Below are positions 47,176 through 59,658 of a stretch of 64,000 nucleotides of DNA, piece by piece (positions within the stretch are counted from its first letter, which is position 1; every line of letters begins with the position of its first letter). The stretch comes from Carya illinoinensis. Lineage: Eukaryota > Streptophyta > Magnoliopsida > Fagales > Juglandaceae. Location of the stretch: the NCBI RefSeq assembly GCF_018687715.1, contig NC_056765.1, positions 5,630,501-5,694,500 on the forward strand, in the 5' to 3' direction. The notes under the pieces were generated by a model. It worked only from the letters and a program-made list of their open reading frames with translations, did not search any database and had not been told where the DNA came from. The position numbers and the translations under genes were made by a program.

Positions 47176-49657
47176 TTTGTTGGTAGATAACGTCGATGAC
47201 CCATGAAACACAACTTTTGAGAATATTTTAACCACTCACTAGTAGTTTATTTATTACACGTCGGACACGCTAACTTCCTTTTAGTACTCCAGCCGGAAAG
47301 ATTCCCATATGCCAGAAAGTCATTTATCGTCCACATTACCGCAGCATGCATCTGAAAAGTTATCGATGTCGATGCATCATAAGTTCTGATGCCTGTTTCC
47401 CATAACTCTTTTAGCTCTTCAATCAACGGCTGTATATATACGTCAATGTCGTTCCTAGGTGATCTCGGGCTGGGGATAAGTAAAGTTAACAAAAAATTGG
47501 GTGCCTTCATGCACCTCCATGGTGGAAGATTATAGAGAATCAACATTACAGACCAAGTGCTATAACTTGTACTCATATTTCCAAAAGGGTTGAATCCATC
47601 AGTTGTGAGTCCCAGACGTACGTTCCAAGCTTCTATCCCAAACTTTGGATACTGATTATCGAAAGATTGCCACGCAAGTGAGTTAGTTGGGTGCCTCATA
47701 AATCTATCATTATTAACTCTTTTCTCCTTGTGCCACTTCATATCGTGAGCTGTTTTCTTATACATATATAATCTTTGCAACTTAGGTCTCAATGAAAAAT
47801 ATTGCAAGTCTTTAACCGGCAGGCTTTTCTTACCCTTCCACCTCAACTCTCCGCATACAGGACATGCTTGTTTCTCCTCGTTCTCATTCCAAAATAAAAC
47901 ACAATCATTCTTGCATGCATGTATGGACTTATACTCAAACCCTAATCCCTTTCTCAACTGTTTCGCTTCATAAAAGTTCTTCGGCAATGCAGACTCTTCA
48001 GGAAGCATTTCGTTAAATAAGTCTAATACCATATTTATTGCTTTGGTTGACATCCCACACAATGACTTAATATGAAGCAACCGTACAATAAACGACATTT
48101 TGGAATGTTTTGTATAGCCTGGATACAACTCGCGCTTTGCATCTCCTCACATTGCAGGAAAATTTTTAGAATCATTCCTTCGGCCACTTGAGGCATTGTC
48201 ATCAACCTCATCCATAAACATCCCAGCTCCAATGTCACTCAACATCTCCTCCATCTCATCTCGCTCATAATCATCATCTACGTGCCGCGAATAATTCGGA
48301 TGACTGAATAATCCATCCGCTGATTGTGCATACGACTCACCATGCAGTACTCATCGAATATACCCCAAATCCATACAATTCACAAATATATGACTTTTAA
48401 CTTCATTCAACCCTATCACACACAAATTTTTACAACCTCGACATGGATACTTAATGTAACTACGACTATCAGCAGAGGCCCTTGCAAAATCAATGAAGGT
48501 TCTTACTCCACGTGCATAGGGTATGTAATCCTTTTCAAGTCTATTGCCTAGCAGCATCTAACTTTTATCCATTTCTAAAAACATCTAATTATTAGTAACA
48601 CGTAATATACTATAATACACATACATGTCATGCTCCCATTCAAATTACTTTTTCTCAAGATAGTTGGTCCTATCCCATTCGAGATTATATTATCCATATT
48701 GCACAAGTTCAGCAGCACCTCCCCATATTTCTCTAAGTATACATGTTCACATAGAGGGATTGTGATCCTATGAACAGTATACCCGAAGAACAAGAAAGGA
48801 AGATACCGAAACTTCATACTAAACGTGTTCAGTAGGAATAACAAGAATGTGCAATACATATAATATAATCTCAAACTGTCCATACTGGACAATTTATAAA
48901 TTAGTGTACACATAAATATACACTAATTTCCAAACGGGTCTAAGGTTATTTATGCAATGTCATACAATATCTTACAAAAAACACTACAAATAAATTCTCA
49001 ACCATGTTGAACAAATATTCTCATGTGTTATATTGTTAAACAATATGTTAGATAGAATAATATACTTACACACTATCTTTCTTGTAAAGAATGATTGAGA
49101 ATTACCTGAATGAACATGCCTAACAAGAATGTCCAATTACTTAACTGTCACAAACTATCCGACCTTGATAACCCTCAAGGCCGGATAGACTTTGGGAGTC
49201 AAGTAACTTGACAGACATCTCTTCAAAATAATTCTTAAACATTCTCTACAAGACGAGGAAGTTTATGAGCATATTTACAATATCTCTCTAGTTTAACAAA
49301 ATAACACAATTATTAGCTCACTATATTTATTATAGATAAATACTATATATATTTTTATTATAATTAGGGATTCTTAATCTAATAATTATAATTGTTATTA
49401 TATAATTATATTATATATTATAGTACTTATTTATTTCTTATTTACTAATACTATACTATATATTAGATTATAATTTGTATTAGGGATTCTTAATCTAATA
49501 AATTATAATTGTTATTATATAATTTCAGATATAATAAATATATTGCATATATTGCACAACAAATAATCACACAATATAAATACTATAATATATATATATC
49601 GATATATAAATTCTTTAATTACACATATTACACAAACAATCCACAATAATTCACAAA
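47176..49657. other. CACTA internal DNA: first part of Tnp2 and its 5' flank
   Basis: From 48573 to the Copia insertion at 49663 the sequence is CACTA 5' flank with no further protein homology. A palindromic stretch TATCCGACCTTGA...CAAGGCCGGATAG lies near 49157-49190. Confidence 0.45.
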
Positions 49658-49662
49658 TAATA

Positions 49663-51056
49663 TATTGAACCCAAGGTTTCAAGTTTCATGTGATTATAAA
49701 TCTACACATGGATTTTGATGATAACAAATAAATTCAAAGAATAAAGGAGTTTCAACCTCAAGTTGTTCACACAATGGAATCAAGCACATCAAAGAACCAA
49801 GCATGAGCAAGAAGGAAATAAGTTCACATTAAAGTCATAGAGTAATGTTGTAAATCTCTTAAAATTCGAAATTAGGATTAATGGTCAAAATTAATATTTT
49901 ATCATAAAGCATTAAAATACATTTTCCACATGTGCATGAATATTTTTGAAAATTAAATTTGAAAATTTTGAAAGATGATTGATTGTCATCTTTTACATGT
50001 GCATGCCTTGATTAAATGGTTGAACTTTGAAAATATTAAAGATAATTGATTGTCATCTTTCACATGTGCATGTTTTATTTGAATATTTTCAAAAGTAATT
50101 GATGCTTTTTTAGACTTATACAAAAGGTAGATGATTTTGTTTGAAAAATTTGAAAAGTAAAGTGTGCTCATTTTGTCATATACAAAAAGTAAAAGATTAG
50201 GTTTGAATTTTTTGAAAAGGAAAGTGTGCTCCTTTTGTCATATGTAAAAAGTAAAAGATTAGGTTTGAATTTTTTGAAAAGGAAAGTGTGCTCATTTTGT
50301 CATATGCTAAAAGTAAAAGATTAGGTTTGATTTTTTTGAAAAAAATGAATGATGTTGTCTTTGACAATTGAAAAAGAAGAACCGTTTATTTGAATTTTTT
50401 GAAAAAGTGAATGATGTTGTCTTTAACATGTGAATCTTTTTAAATTTGAATATGAAGTCTCATATGCCTATTAATAGATCATTTGAGAGCTTCACATTTA
50501 CAACACTAAGAGCATACAACATTTATTCAAAGCTTTCATTCTCTCTTCTCTAAATATTGAGCATTAATCCTTGTTCATTTTGAGAGATATAGTTTGCGCT
50601 GTATTGTTCTTATTTCCCTCATTGAGGAGTGTTTTCTGATAACCTACCTACTATCAGCTCTTGTATCAGAAAAAGGGTGTGTATAACGCTTGTGTGTGTA
50701 GAAAGTATTCTACACGGGGAATAGTTGAATCACCACGTGTAAGGTGATTGCAAGTGTAGAGGGTGTTCTACACGGATCTTTTGTAGCGGTATTGTTCAAA
50801 GGTGTAATAGGTTTTTATCTCCACCTGAAGGAGGTTGAATAGTGAATTTGGGAATCCTCAAGGGGTAGATTGAGGCGAGGACGTAGGCAGTGGTGCCGAA
50901 CCTCGTTAACATACTGAGTTTGCTTCTCTCTTACCCTTACTCTTTATATTTATTGTTATTTCATATTTTGTTTATATTTTATATTTGATTTATAATTGTT
51001 ATTTTTTTTAATACAACTCAATTCACCCCCCTCTTGTGTTAGTCATATGGGCAACA
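49663..51056 (+). repeat. Copia 5' LTR
   Basis: It starts TATTGAACCC (TG mutated to TA; the 3' LTR has TGTTGAACCC) and ends TGGGCAACA. Its inner half includes a 62-bp unit repeated three times. Confidence 0.93.
50150..50337 (+). repeat. Three 62-bp tandem repeats in 5' LTR
   Basis: The unit is built on GAAAAGGAAAGTGTGCTCAT, then TTTGTCATAT, then AAAGATTAGGTTTGAATTTT. The same array is present in the 3' LTR at about 58236-58424. Confidence 0.85.
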
Positions 51057-51057
51057 A

Positions 51058-51074
51058 TTGGTATCAGAGCTAGT
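51058..51074 (+). promoter_or_regulatory. Primer binding site (initiator tRNA-Met)
   Basis: TTGGTATCAGAGCTAG lies directly after the 5' LTR and is complementary to the 3' end of initiator tRNA-Met. The phrase recurs at 51247-51262 just before gag, a second copy of the PBS motif. Confidence 0.85.
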
Positions 51075-51305
51075 TGACCTGTACTGTTCATACATGCAGA
51101 TCACTCATGGGAACTTTCGCTTGTGACTGTGTCACCGAAGCAAGACTCTCCGACCATGAGTGACGGTGCACCGGTCGAGACGGTGGCTGGCTAGTCTGGT
51201 AGGTACAATTGTTAGGTGACATATGTGCGACCTATGATCAGTAACAATTGGTATCAGAGCTAAGAGCTCTATTATAAGACTAACTATCTTTTGAGTTAAG
51301 ATCTT

Positions 51306-52940
51306 ATGGCTAACATTTCAGCTTCGTTTGGTGAAGGTCAATCTAGCAGTCGGCCTCCACTCTTTTGTGGAGATAATTACTCATTCTGGAAAGTTAGAAT
51401 GAGAATATTCCTTCAGGCTCAAGGTCGAGAAATCTGGAAATGTATTGTAAATGGACCTTATATTCCAACAAAAGTGGTTGATGGAGTAAAGGTCAAAAAG
51501 GAAGAAGAAGAGTTTAATCGTGAAGACGATAGACTTTATACTTTGAATTTAACTGCTATGAATTTATTATTTAATGCTCTCAATGGAAATGAGTTTAATA
51601 GAATAATGACTTGTGCTACGGTAAAAGAAATTTGGGATAACTTGGAAGTTACTTATGAAGGAACTTCGCAAGTCAAGAAATCAAAAATTTATATTCTTAC
51701 TCATGAATATGAAATGTTTAAGATGAATGATGATGAATCTATTTCTAGTATGCACACTCATTTTACTAACATCATAAACAGTTTGACAGCTCTTGGCAAA
51801 GTTTATTCCAAGGTGGAGATAGTAAGAAAAATTCTCAACTCTCTACCAAAACGCTGGGAATCAAAAGTGACAGCGATTCTTGAAACTAGAGACCCCAAGA
51901 AGCTCGAAGTCAATGAACTCATCGGGCCACTTATCACCCATGAGTACACATTGAAAAGAGGAGAAAAAGAAGGAAAGCCAAAGAAGAGCTTAACACTTAA
52001 AGCTGTTCCTCATGAAAGTGAAAGTGATGAAGATGAGGAAAATGAAGATAAAGATGAAGAAGTTGCGATGATAACAAGAAGAATTCAGAGGTTCTTGAAG
52101 AAAAATAGAACTCCTCCAAGGAAATCTTTCAAAAAGTTTTCCAAGAAAGATTCAGGTAAAAATGACACTTTAATTTGTTATAAATGCAATAAACCTGGTC
52201 ATATCAAACCAGATTGTCCTCTGCTAAAGAAAGATCGAAACAAGGGCAAGAAAGCAATGAAAGCTACATGGAATGATGATTCAAGTAGTTCAGATAGTGA
52301 AGCAAGTAATGGAGAATCAGTAAATCTTTGTCTTATGGCTAAAGATGACATTGAGGTAACAAATCTTGATAATATTGAAGATCCTTCATATGAAGAATTG
52401 TAAAATATTTTAGAAGAGGTATATGAGGAATTTGAAAAATTGGGTATCAAGTATACTGCTTTGAAAAAGAAAAATTCTTCTTTAAAAAATGAAATTGAAA
52501 TTTTAAGAAAAGAAAGTATCATTTTGAAAGATGAAAATCTTGAATTGAATAAGAAGAAAACCGATTTAGAAAATATTGTTAAAAACTTTACGAATGGAAA
52601 AAGAAATTTTGAAAAACTTTTTGGTAGTCAAAGATGTATTTTTGACAAGGCAGGTTTGGGATATATGCCAAAACAAAAATACAAACCTTATAAAAATTTC
52701 TTTGATAATCATTCTACATCAAAGACTAATATTCAAAATTCTTTTCATAAAAATAATTTTGTCAAAAAAGGATATTATTATAATCATTCAAGTTTTTCAT
52801 ATATGTCACATGCTATTTGCAATTTTTGTAATAGAAATGGTCATAATTATCATACTTGTCCTATTAGAAGAAATCATACAATGACTATTAGGGCCATATG
52901 GGTACCTAAAAATCTTGTTTCTTCTAATACTAATAAATAA
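51306..52940 (+). pseudogene. Copia gag (nucleocapsid) with premature stop
   Basis: It starts MANISASFGEGQSSSRPPLF. A UBN2-type gag domain (residues about 15-230) is followed by a CCHC zinc knuckle CYKCNKPGHIKPDC (nt about 52176-52217). A TAA at 52401-52403 breaks the frame; the same frame resumes with a coiled coil (KKNSSLKNEIEILRKESI) and the Sirevirus block GSQRCIFDKAGLGYMP, with a second knuckle-like CNFCNRNGHNYHTC, and ends at 52940. Codon use is AT-rich like the rest of the element. Confidence 0.9.
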
Positions 52941-52998
52941 ATGACCCAAAGAACTTGGGTACCAAGAAAAATCATTTTAATTGTTTTTATAGGTATGC

Positions 52999-55900
52999 AT
53001 GAAGTCTTCCACAAGCAAAAACAAATGGTTTTTAGATAGTGGATGTTCAAGATACATGACGGGAGACAAGACTAAGTTCTTTGATCTTAGATCTAAAGAA
53101 GAAGAACACGTGACATTTGGAGACAACTCGAAAGGGAAGATCGTGGGAATAGGTAAAATTGGTAATGAATTTTCTCTCATAATTGAAGATGTTCTACTTG
53201 TTGAAGGTCTAAAACATAATCTTTTGAGCATAAGTCAATAATGTGATAAAGGATTTACAGTTACTTTCAAAATGGATAAATGCATTATTTTGAATGATCA
53301 TGATTGTAATATTTGTTTTATTGCTTTTAGAAGTAACAATGTTTATACAATCGATTTTGAAGAAATTACCCCACAAGATGCAATTCGTTTTTTAGCTCAA
53401 AATGAAACTAGTTGGTTATGGCATAGAAGACTAGGTCATGCCAACATGGAACTTATTTCCAAACTTTCAAAAAATGATCTTGTGAGAGGTTTACCAAAAA
53501 CATATTTTCTTAAAGACAAAATTTATGATGCATGTCAATTTGGTAAACAAACAAAAATTTCTTTTAAAACTAAGAAACATATTTTCACTACTAGACCATT
53601 GCAACTGATACACATGGATCTTTTTGGATCAAATAGAGTTGCAAGTCTAGGAGGAAAATATTATGCATTTGTTATTGTTGATGATTTCTCTAGATATACT
53701 TGGGTCATCTTTCTTGCTCATAAAGATGAGGCACATAATGCCTTTACCAAGTTATGCAAGAGAATTCAAAATGAAAAGGGTTATACTATTTCAAGTATCC
53801 GAAGTGATAGGGGAAAAGAGTCTGTTAATAAAAATATTGAAAGATTTTGTGATGAAAATGATTTTGTGCATAATTTTTCTGCTCCTCGAACTCCTCAACA
53901 AAATGGGGTAGTAGAGAGGAAAAATAGATCTCTTCAAGAGATGGCAAGAGCAATGGTCAATGAGAACAACTTACCTAGTTATTTTTGGGCCGAAGCGGTA
54001 AGTACTGCATGTTATGTTATAAATAGAGTTATGCTAAGGTCTAAGTTAGATAAAACCCCCTATGAGCTTTGGAATGAGAAAAAGCCCAACATTGGTTACT
54101 TTCATGTATTTGGATGCAAATGTTTTATTTTGAATGACAGGGATAATTTAGGCAAATTTGATACAAAATCTGATGAAGGTATCTTTCTCGGGTATTCTAC
54201 TAATAGTAAAGCTTATAGAGTATTCAATAAAAAGACTTTGACTGTACAAGAATCTATGCATGTAGTATTTGATGAATCTAATTCTTCACTCTCCAAAAAA
54301 TCTATTGATGAAGAAACAGGAGGTATAAATAATACGGAAAGTCTCAATCTCAACAAAAAGAAAACAATAGAGGAAGTTCAACATGGAGCCATCAGGAAAG
54401 ATCATCAAAATTTAATACAAGATGCAACCAAACAGTGGAAATTTGTGAAAGATCATCCAGTGGAACAAATTTTGGGAGAACCTTCACAAGGTGTAAGTAC
54501 TCGATTATCTCTTAGAAATATTTGCAATCATACTGCTTTTCTATCTCAAATTGAACCCAAAAATATTGATGACGCACTTCTTGATGAATCTTGGATTCTA
54601 GCTATGCAAGAAGAGTTGAATCAATTTGAAAGAAATGATATTTGGACACTTGTTCCTAGACCCAAAAATCATACTATTATTGGAACAAAATGGGTTTTTA
54701 GAAACAAGAAAGATGAGTCCGGAGTCATTGCTAGAAATAAGGCTCGACTTGTAGCCCAAAGTTTTAATCAAGAAGAAGGAATCGATTATGATGAGACATA
54801 TGCACCTGTCGCAAGATTAAAAGCTATTCGAATGCTACTTGCATATGCTTGTTATAAAGATTTCAAACTTTTTCAAATGGATGTTAAAAGTGCTTTCTTA
54901 AATGATTTTATAAATGAAGAGGTATATGTTGAGCAACCTCCAGGTTTTGAAAATCATATTTCCCCAAATCATGTTTTCAAACTCACAAAAGCACTATATG
55001 GACTTAAACAAGCTCCTAGAGCTTGGTACGAAAGACTTAGTGGTTTCTTGATTGAAAAAAGTTTTTCAAGAGGAAAAATCGACACAACTCTTTTCATTAA
55101 ATATGAAAATGATGATATTCTTTTGATTCAGATTTATGTTTATGATATAATATTCGGTGCTACTAATGAAAATATGTGTCAAGTTTTTGCTAAGACTATG
55201 CATGAAGAATTTGAGATGAGCATGATGAGAGAACTTACATTCTTTCTCGGATTGCAAATTAAGCAAGAAAAAAGTGGGACATTCATCAATCAATCAAAAT
55301 ATATTAAGGAATTACTGAAGAAGTTTGGGATGGAAAATGCTAAGGAAATTGGAACACCAATGAGCCCATCAACTAAACTTGATAAAGATGAATCCGGTAA
55401 GCTAGTTGACTCGAAGATATATCGAGGTATGATTGGTAGCTTATTATATTTAACAGCCAGTAGACCAGATATTATGTTTAGTGTGTGCTTATGTGCACGC
55501 TTTCAATCATCTCCAAAAGAATCACATTTAATTGCAGTTAAGCGCATTCTTAGATATCTTAGTGGTACAATTAACCTAGGGTTATGGTACCCTAAGAACA
55601 CATCTTTCGATCTAATCAGCTACACAGATGCAGATTATGCTGGCTGTAAAATAGATCGAAAAAGCACAAGTGGAGCATGCCATTTCTTAGGTCATGCATT
55701 AGTTTCCTGGTTTAGTAAAAAATAAAATTCTGTTGCACTATCTACTGCTGAGGCAGAATATGTTGCTGCGGGTAGTTGTTGTGCTCAAGTTCTCTACATG
55801 AAGCAACAACTTGAAGATTTTAAACTCAAGTATAATCACATTCCAATCAAATGTGATGATACATGTGCTATAAATCTTTCAAAGAACCCAATACAATATT

Positions 55901-56088
55901 CTAGAACTAAGCATATTGAAATCAGATATCATTTTCTTCGAGATCATGTGCAGAAAGGCGATATAGTACTATAATTCACAAACACACACGATCAGTTAGC
56001 AGATATTTTCACAAAACCTTTACCAAAAGATAGATTATGTATGATCAGAAGAGAAATAGGTATGATGCATGCTATAAATATCTCTTAA
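52999..56088 (+). pseudogene. Copia pol: protease, integrase, RT, RNase H (inactivated)
   Basis: The frame is shifted by +1 relative to gag. In order: aspartic protease WFLDSGCSRYMTGD (53044); integrase zinc finger with H-x-H (53421) but one of the CxxC cysteines now Tyr (53524); integrase catalytic D, D, E in HMDLFG, SIRSDRG and NGVVERKN; RT from GTKWVFRNKK (54682), where the catalytic YVDD reads YVYD (codon 55141-55143); RNase H SYTDADYAGC (55618), STAEAEYVAAG (55743). In-frame stops are at 53239, 55723 and 55972. It cannot make an active polyprotein. Confidence 0.92.
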
Positions 56089-56136
56089 AAGATAGACTAG
56101 AGTCAATAAAAATAGAGATAGATTTTTTAAATACTT

Positions 56137-56709
56137 TTACATAAACTTGAGATTCTTAGCCTCATGTTTGAGACGCTCATTCTCTTCATACAATATCATG
56201 TCATTCTTATCCATGGGAACCGGCAAGCGGAATGAAGAATCTAATAAAGATTTTAACTATTTATTCTTTTACCGAATGATTCCTTCCCTTGTGTGAGACT
56301 CTTGAACAATTTGTTGAAGTACAACAATTTGTTCTTTGAGCTTTTCAATTTCATGATTTTTGGCTTGTAGCCGCTGAGAAAAAGCAACAATAGAGGAAGA
56401 GTAGCGAGTCCCAAGACTCACCAAGTCATAAATAGCATCAGAATCTGACTTATTAGTCAGATTATTATTTTCTTGCTGCAACATGGCACCAATGGCAGCT
56501 ACAGAAAGGACAGGAGGTTGAGATGCAGAATGCCTCATGGATGGATTTAGAGAAATGTTAGAAGAATGAGCCATTGAGAAAATAATAGAATGCTTAAAAC
56601 AAGAATGCTGAAGGAATGCAGATGAGTTATATAGATGAGATGAAAACTTGATGCGGATTGGATGAACTTCAGGACTGATTTTATAGAGATAGCATAAAGA
56701 ATAAGACAA
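56137..56709 (-). pseudogene. Antisense ORF A of the Copia element (coiled-coil protein)
   Basis: This is a minus-strand frame from 56709 to 56269; the likely start is Met at 56574 (MAHSSNISLNPSM). It is Ser-rich at the front, then helical with Leu/Ile heptads (YSSSIVAFSQRLQAKNHEIE, KLKEQIVVLQQIV). A further short frame 56214-56137 (MILYEENERLKHEAKNLKF) matches the part that follows in ORF B (ENKRLKQENQELKKF), so ORF A appears to be the same gene cut by a frameshift. It lies between pol and the 3' LTR, on the opposite strand. I know no function. Confidence 0.6.
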
Positions 56710-56736
56710 ACTATTGTCTCTTCAAATCTTATTTAG

Positions 56737-57291
56737 TCAAAAGAAATACAAGATATGCTGGACACACATTGTCAAAAGTTTTCTTACTAAGTCAACGAGA
56801 TTAACAGTAGATTGTCCATATTTTTCTAGTAAACGAAGAACCTCTACTGTTATCTGCCGATGTTGACCTTGTATCTGAACCCTTTCTCGTTCCAGCTCCT
56901 CTATTCGTGGTTGCAGATCATGAGCATACCAATCTGTAAATTTTTTTAACTCTTGGTTTTCTTGCTTTAGCCTTTTATTCTCACTATCCTTATTAGCAAG
57001 CTTCTATCGTAACTCAAATATTTGCATGTTAAGATGATCAATCTCACTCACCCTCGCCATTAACCTCCGAGACATGATCGTAACAGAGGCAACATATTGA
57101 CTACTGAGCATTCTTGATTCTGCAATAATCTCAAAATCAGCCTTACTAGAAAAACGGTTCACTGCTCCTATCATGGTATTGACGGTCTCAGGAGAGAAGA
57201 TTGATGATTGATGCGTCAAGGGTTCCTGATTCAAGCCTGGAACATTAGTGGAAGAGAATTGCTCAGCCATTCTATCGTTGTGGAAAAACAA
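56737..57291 (-). pseudogene. Antisense ORF B of the Copia element, homologous to A
   Basis: This is a minus-strand frame from 57291 (or Met at 57270, MAEQFSSTNVPGL) to a TGA at 56737-56739, interrupted by one TAG at 57004-57006. It shares the layout IGA...S-x-D...Y-x-x-S...S-x-RL-x-A...EI-x-x-L-x-x-QI with ORF A, then KLANKDSENKRLKQENQELK and a helical tail with LERERVQIQGQHRQ. The two lie in tandem (spacer under 50 nt) and look like a duplication. Confidence 0.6.
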
Positions 57292-57562
57292 AACTCAGGT
57301 CAAGAAGCGATTATTTTTTTGGCATCCGATAGATGAAAATGATCATTTTTTTATAGCAACTCAGAGCCTTCAATCACGTTTGTCAACAACATCAGGCAAT
57401 TGTTTAAATCTCCAGCTGCACTAAATTCATAGAGTTAGGCCTCGAGACTTTGCAGCATTTGTCGGGTCACAGACGGCTCATTTTTCAACTATCTACAGTG
57501 ACTATTAAATACATCATTTTCTTCAGTCCATTTACTTGTTGCCGATCCTTTTTAATGATGCC

Positions 57563-57745
57563 AAAAGGGGGAGAAGTTTTAGACTAGAACATTAATATTG
57601 TTTAAATTGCTAAACTTGTTATATATGCTTGGAATTATATTTATACTTTTACTTGAAAAACTAACGCATATTTTCAGGGGGAGCTTAAGTATTAATACAG
57701 GTTTCAAGTTCTATCAAGTATTTGTCATCATCAAAAAGGGGGAGA
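57563..57745 (+). promoter_or_regulatory. Multiple polypurine tracts upstream of 3' LTR
   Basis: AAAAGGGGGAGA at 57563-57574, CAGGGGGAG at 57675-57683 and AAAAAGGGGGAGA at 57733-57745 are present. The last abuts the 3' LTR and is the true PPT. Repeated PPT-like motifs in this interval are characteristic of Sireviruses. Confidence 0.85.
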
Positions 57746-57746
57746 T

Positions 57747-59146
57747 TGTTGAACCCAAGGTTTCAAGTTTCATGTGATTATAAATCTACACATGGATTTT
57801 GATGATAACAAATGAATTCAAAGAATAAAGGAGTTTCAAACTCAATTTGTTCACACAATGGAATCAAGCACATCAAAGAACCAAGCATGAGCAAGAAGGA
57901 AATAAGTTCACATTAAAGTCATAGAGTAATGTTGTAAATCTCTTAAAATTTGAAATTAGGATTAATGTTCAAAATTAATATTTTATCATAAAGCATTAAA
58001 ATACATTTTCCACATGTGCATGAATATTTTTGAAAATTAAATTTGAAAATTTTGAAAGATGATTGATTGTCATCTTTTACATTTGCATGCCTTGATTAAA
58101 GGGTTGAACTTTGAAAATATTAAAGATGATTGATTGTCATCTTTCACATGTGCATGTTTTATTTGAATATTTTTAAAAGTAATTGATGCTTTTTTAGACT
58201 TATACAAAAGGTAGATGATTTTGTTTGAAAAATTTGAAAAGTAAAGTGTGCTCATTTTGTCATATACAAAAAGTAAAAGATTAGGTTTGAATTTTTTGAA
58301 AAGGAAAGTGTGCTCCTTTTGTCATATGTAAAAAGTAAAAGATTAGGTTTGAATTTTTTGAAAAGGAAAGTGTGCTCATTTTGTCATATGCCAAAAGTAA
58401 AAGATTATGTTTGATTTTTTGAAAAAAATGAATGATGTTGTCTTTGACAATTGAAAAAGAAGAACCTTTTATTTGAAATTTTTGAAAAAGTGAATGATGT
58501 TGTCTTTGACATGTAAATCTTTTTAAATTTGAATATGAAGTCTCATATGCCTATAAATAGATCATTTGAGAGCTTCATATTTACAACACCAAGACCATAC
58601 AACATTCATTCAAAGCTTTCATTCTCTCTTCTCTAAGCATTGAGCCTTAATCCTTGTTCATTTTGAGACATATGGTTTGCGCTGTATTGTTCTTATTTCA
58701 CTCATTGAGGAGTGTTTTCTGATAACCTACCCATTATCAGCTCTTGTATCAGAAAAATGGTGTGTATAACCCTTGTATGTGTAGAAAGTATTCTACACGG
58801 GGAATAGTTGAATCACCACGTGTAAGGTGATTGCAAGTGTAGAGGGTGTTCTACACGGATCTTTTGTAGCGGTGTTGTTCAAAGGTGTAATAGGTTTCTA
58901 TCTCCACCTGAATGAGGTTGAATAGTGAATTTGGGAATCCTCAAGGGGTAGCTTGAGGCGAGGACGTAGGCAGTGGGGCCGAACCTCGTTAACATACTGA
59001 GTTTGCTTCTCTCTTACCCTTACTCTTTATATTTAGTGTTATTTCATATTTTGTTTATATTTTATATTATATATTTGATTTATAATTGTTATTTTTTTAA
59101 TACAACTCAATTCACCCCCCCTCTTGTGTTAGTCATCTGGGCAACA
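57747..59146 (+). repeat. Copia 3' LTR
   Basis: It starts TGTTGAACCC and ends GGGCAACA, followed by the TSD TAATA. It differs from the 5' LTR by scattered substitutions, a short TATAT-type insertion near 59070 and small indels. Confidence 0.93.
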
Positions 59147-59151
59147 TAATA

Positions 59152-59606
59152 TGCTTAAAAAAAATACACACATCTAAAACATATTAATTTTAAGAATAAA
59201 CATACACATAACAACAATTTTTCATTTTAATTCATGGTACAACACAATCCTATCACAGATAAAATTGATAACAAAATTTAACAATAGAGTTTAGTATATA
59301 TACATTGTGTTCATAATATCCTCCTCTTGCAAATCACAAGTTTTCAACAAGCCACAACAAACAATCTTTCAAAAAATTCACAAAACTAGGTAGTTAAATA
59401 CATATAAAAAAATTGATAAATATAATATAAATTGTAGATACATATACAGAAAAAAACTTTACCTTATTTTGTCATTTGGGAGAAAAAAATATACACAAAA
59501 AAATAAACACAAAATCTCTCCCTAACTCAATCTATCTCACTCTTACTCTAACTCTCTCTCACTCTAACACTCTATCTAGCCCTCTCTCACTCTAAGCCTC
59601 ATCTTC

Positions 59607-59658
<52 letters not shown>

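Larger units (their letters stand above)
43806..48572 (-). pseudogene. Tnp2-like CACTA transposase, split by a MULE
   Basis: Minus-strand order: start MDKS-stop at 48572; N-terminal segment YIKYPCRGCKN (about 48460); LYPGYTKHSKMSFIVRLLHIK (about 48120); core transposase_21 domain to CPTCNK at 47250; DUF4218 piece KSHDCHVFLQKLLPV (about 46640) to IFPPSFFDVMIHL (46400); then, after the MULE, AIDLPQEIMLG (about 45290), MYPVERYLDRLK (45236), RGVETRFN; then FKCDWWDLGG (about 44370) and an acidic C terminus to 43808. Stops at 48558, 48351, 47247, 46441 and others interrupt it; several stand where relatives have Trp, Gln or Arg. It is not functional. Confidence 0.85.
49663..59146 (+). mobile_element. 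Full-length Copia LTR retrotransposon, Sirevirus type
   Basis: It is 9484 bp with TSD TAATA at 49658-49662 and 59147-59151. The LTRs are about 1.39 and 1.40 kb, end in ...GCAACA, and differ at roughly 35 sites by eye (about 97% identity). A PBS matching initiator tRNA-Met (TGGTATCAGAGC) follows the 5' LTR. Gag has a zinc knuckle and pol is in the order protease, integrase, RT, RNase H (Copia). Three AGGGGGAG-type polypurine motifs precede the 3' LTR, a Sirevirus hallmark. Two antisense coiled-coil ORFs lie between pol and the 3' LTR. Coding regions are broken, so it is not autonomous. Confidence 0.95.
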
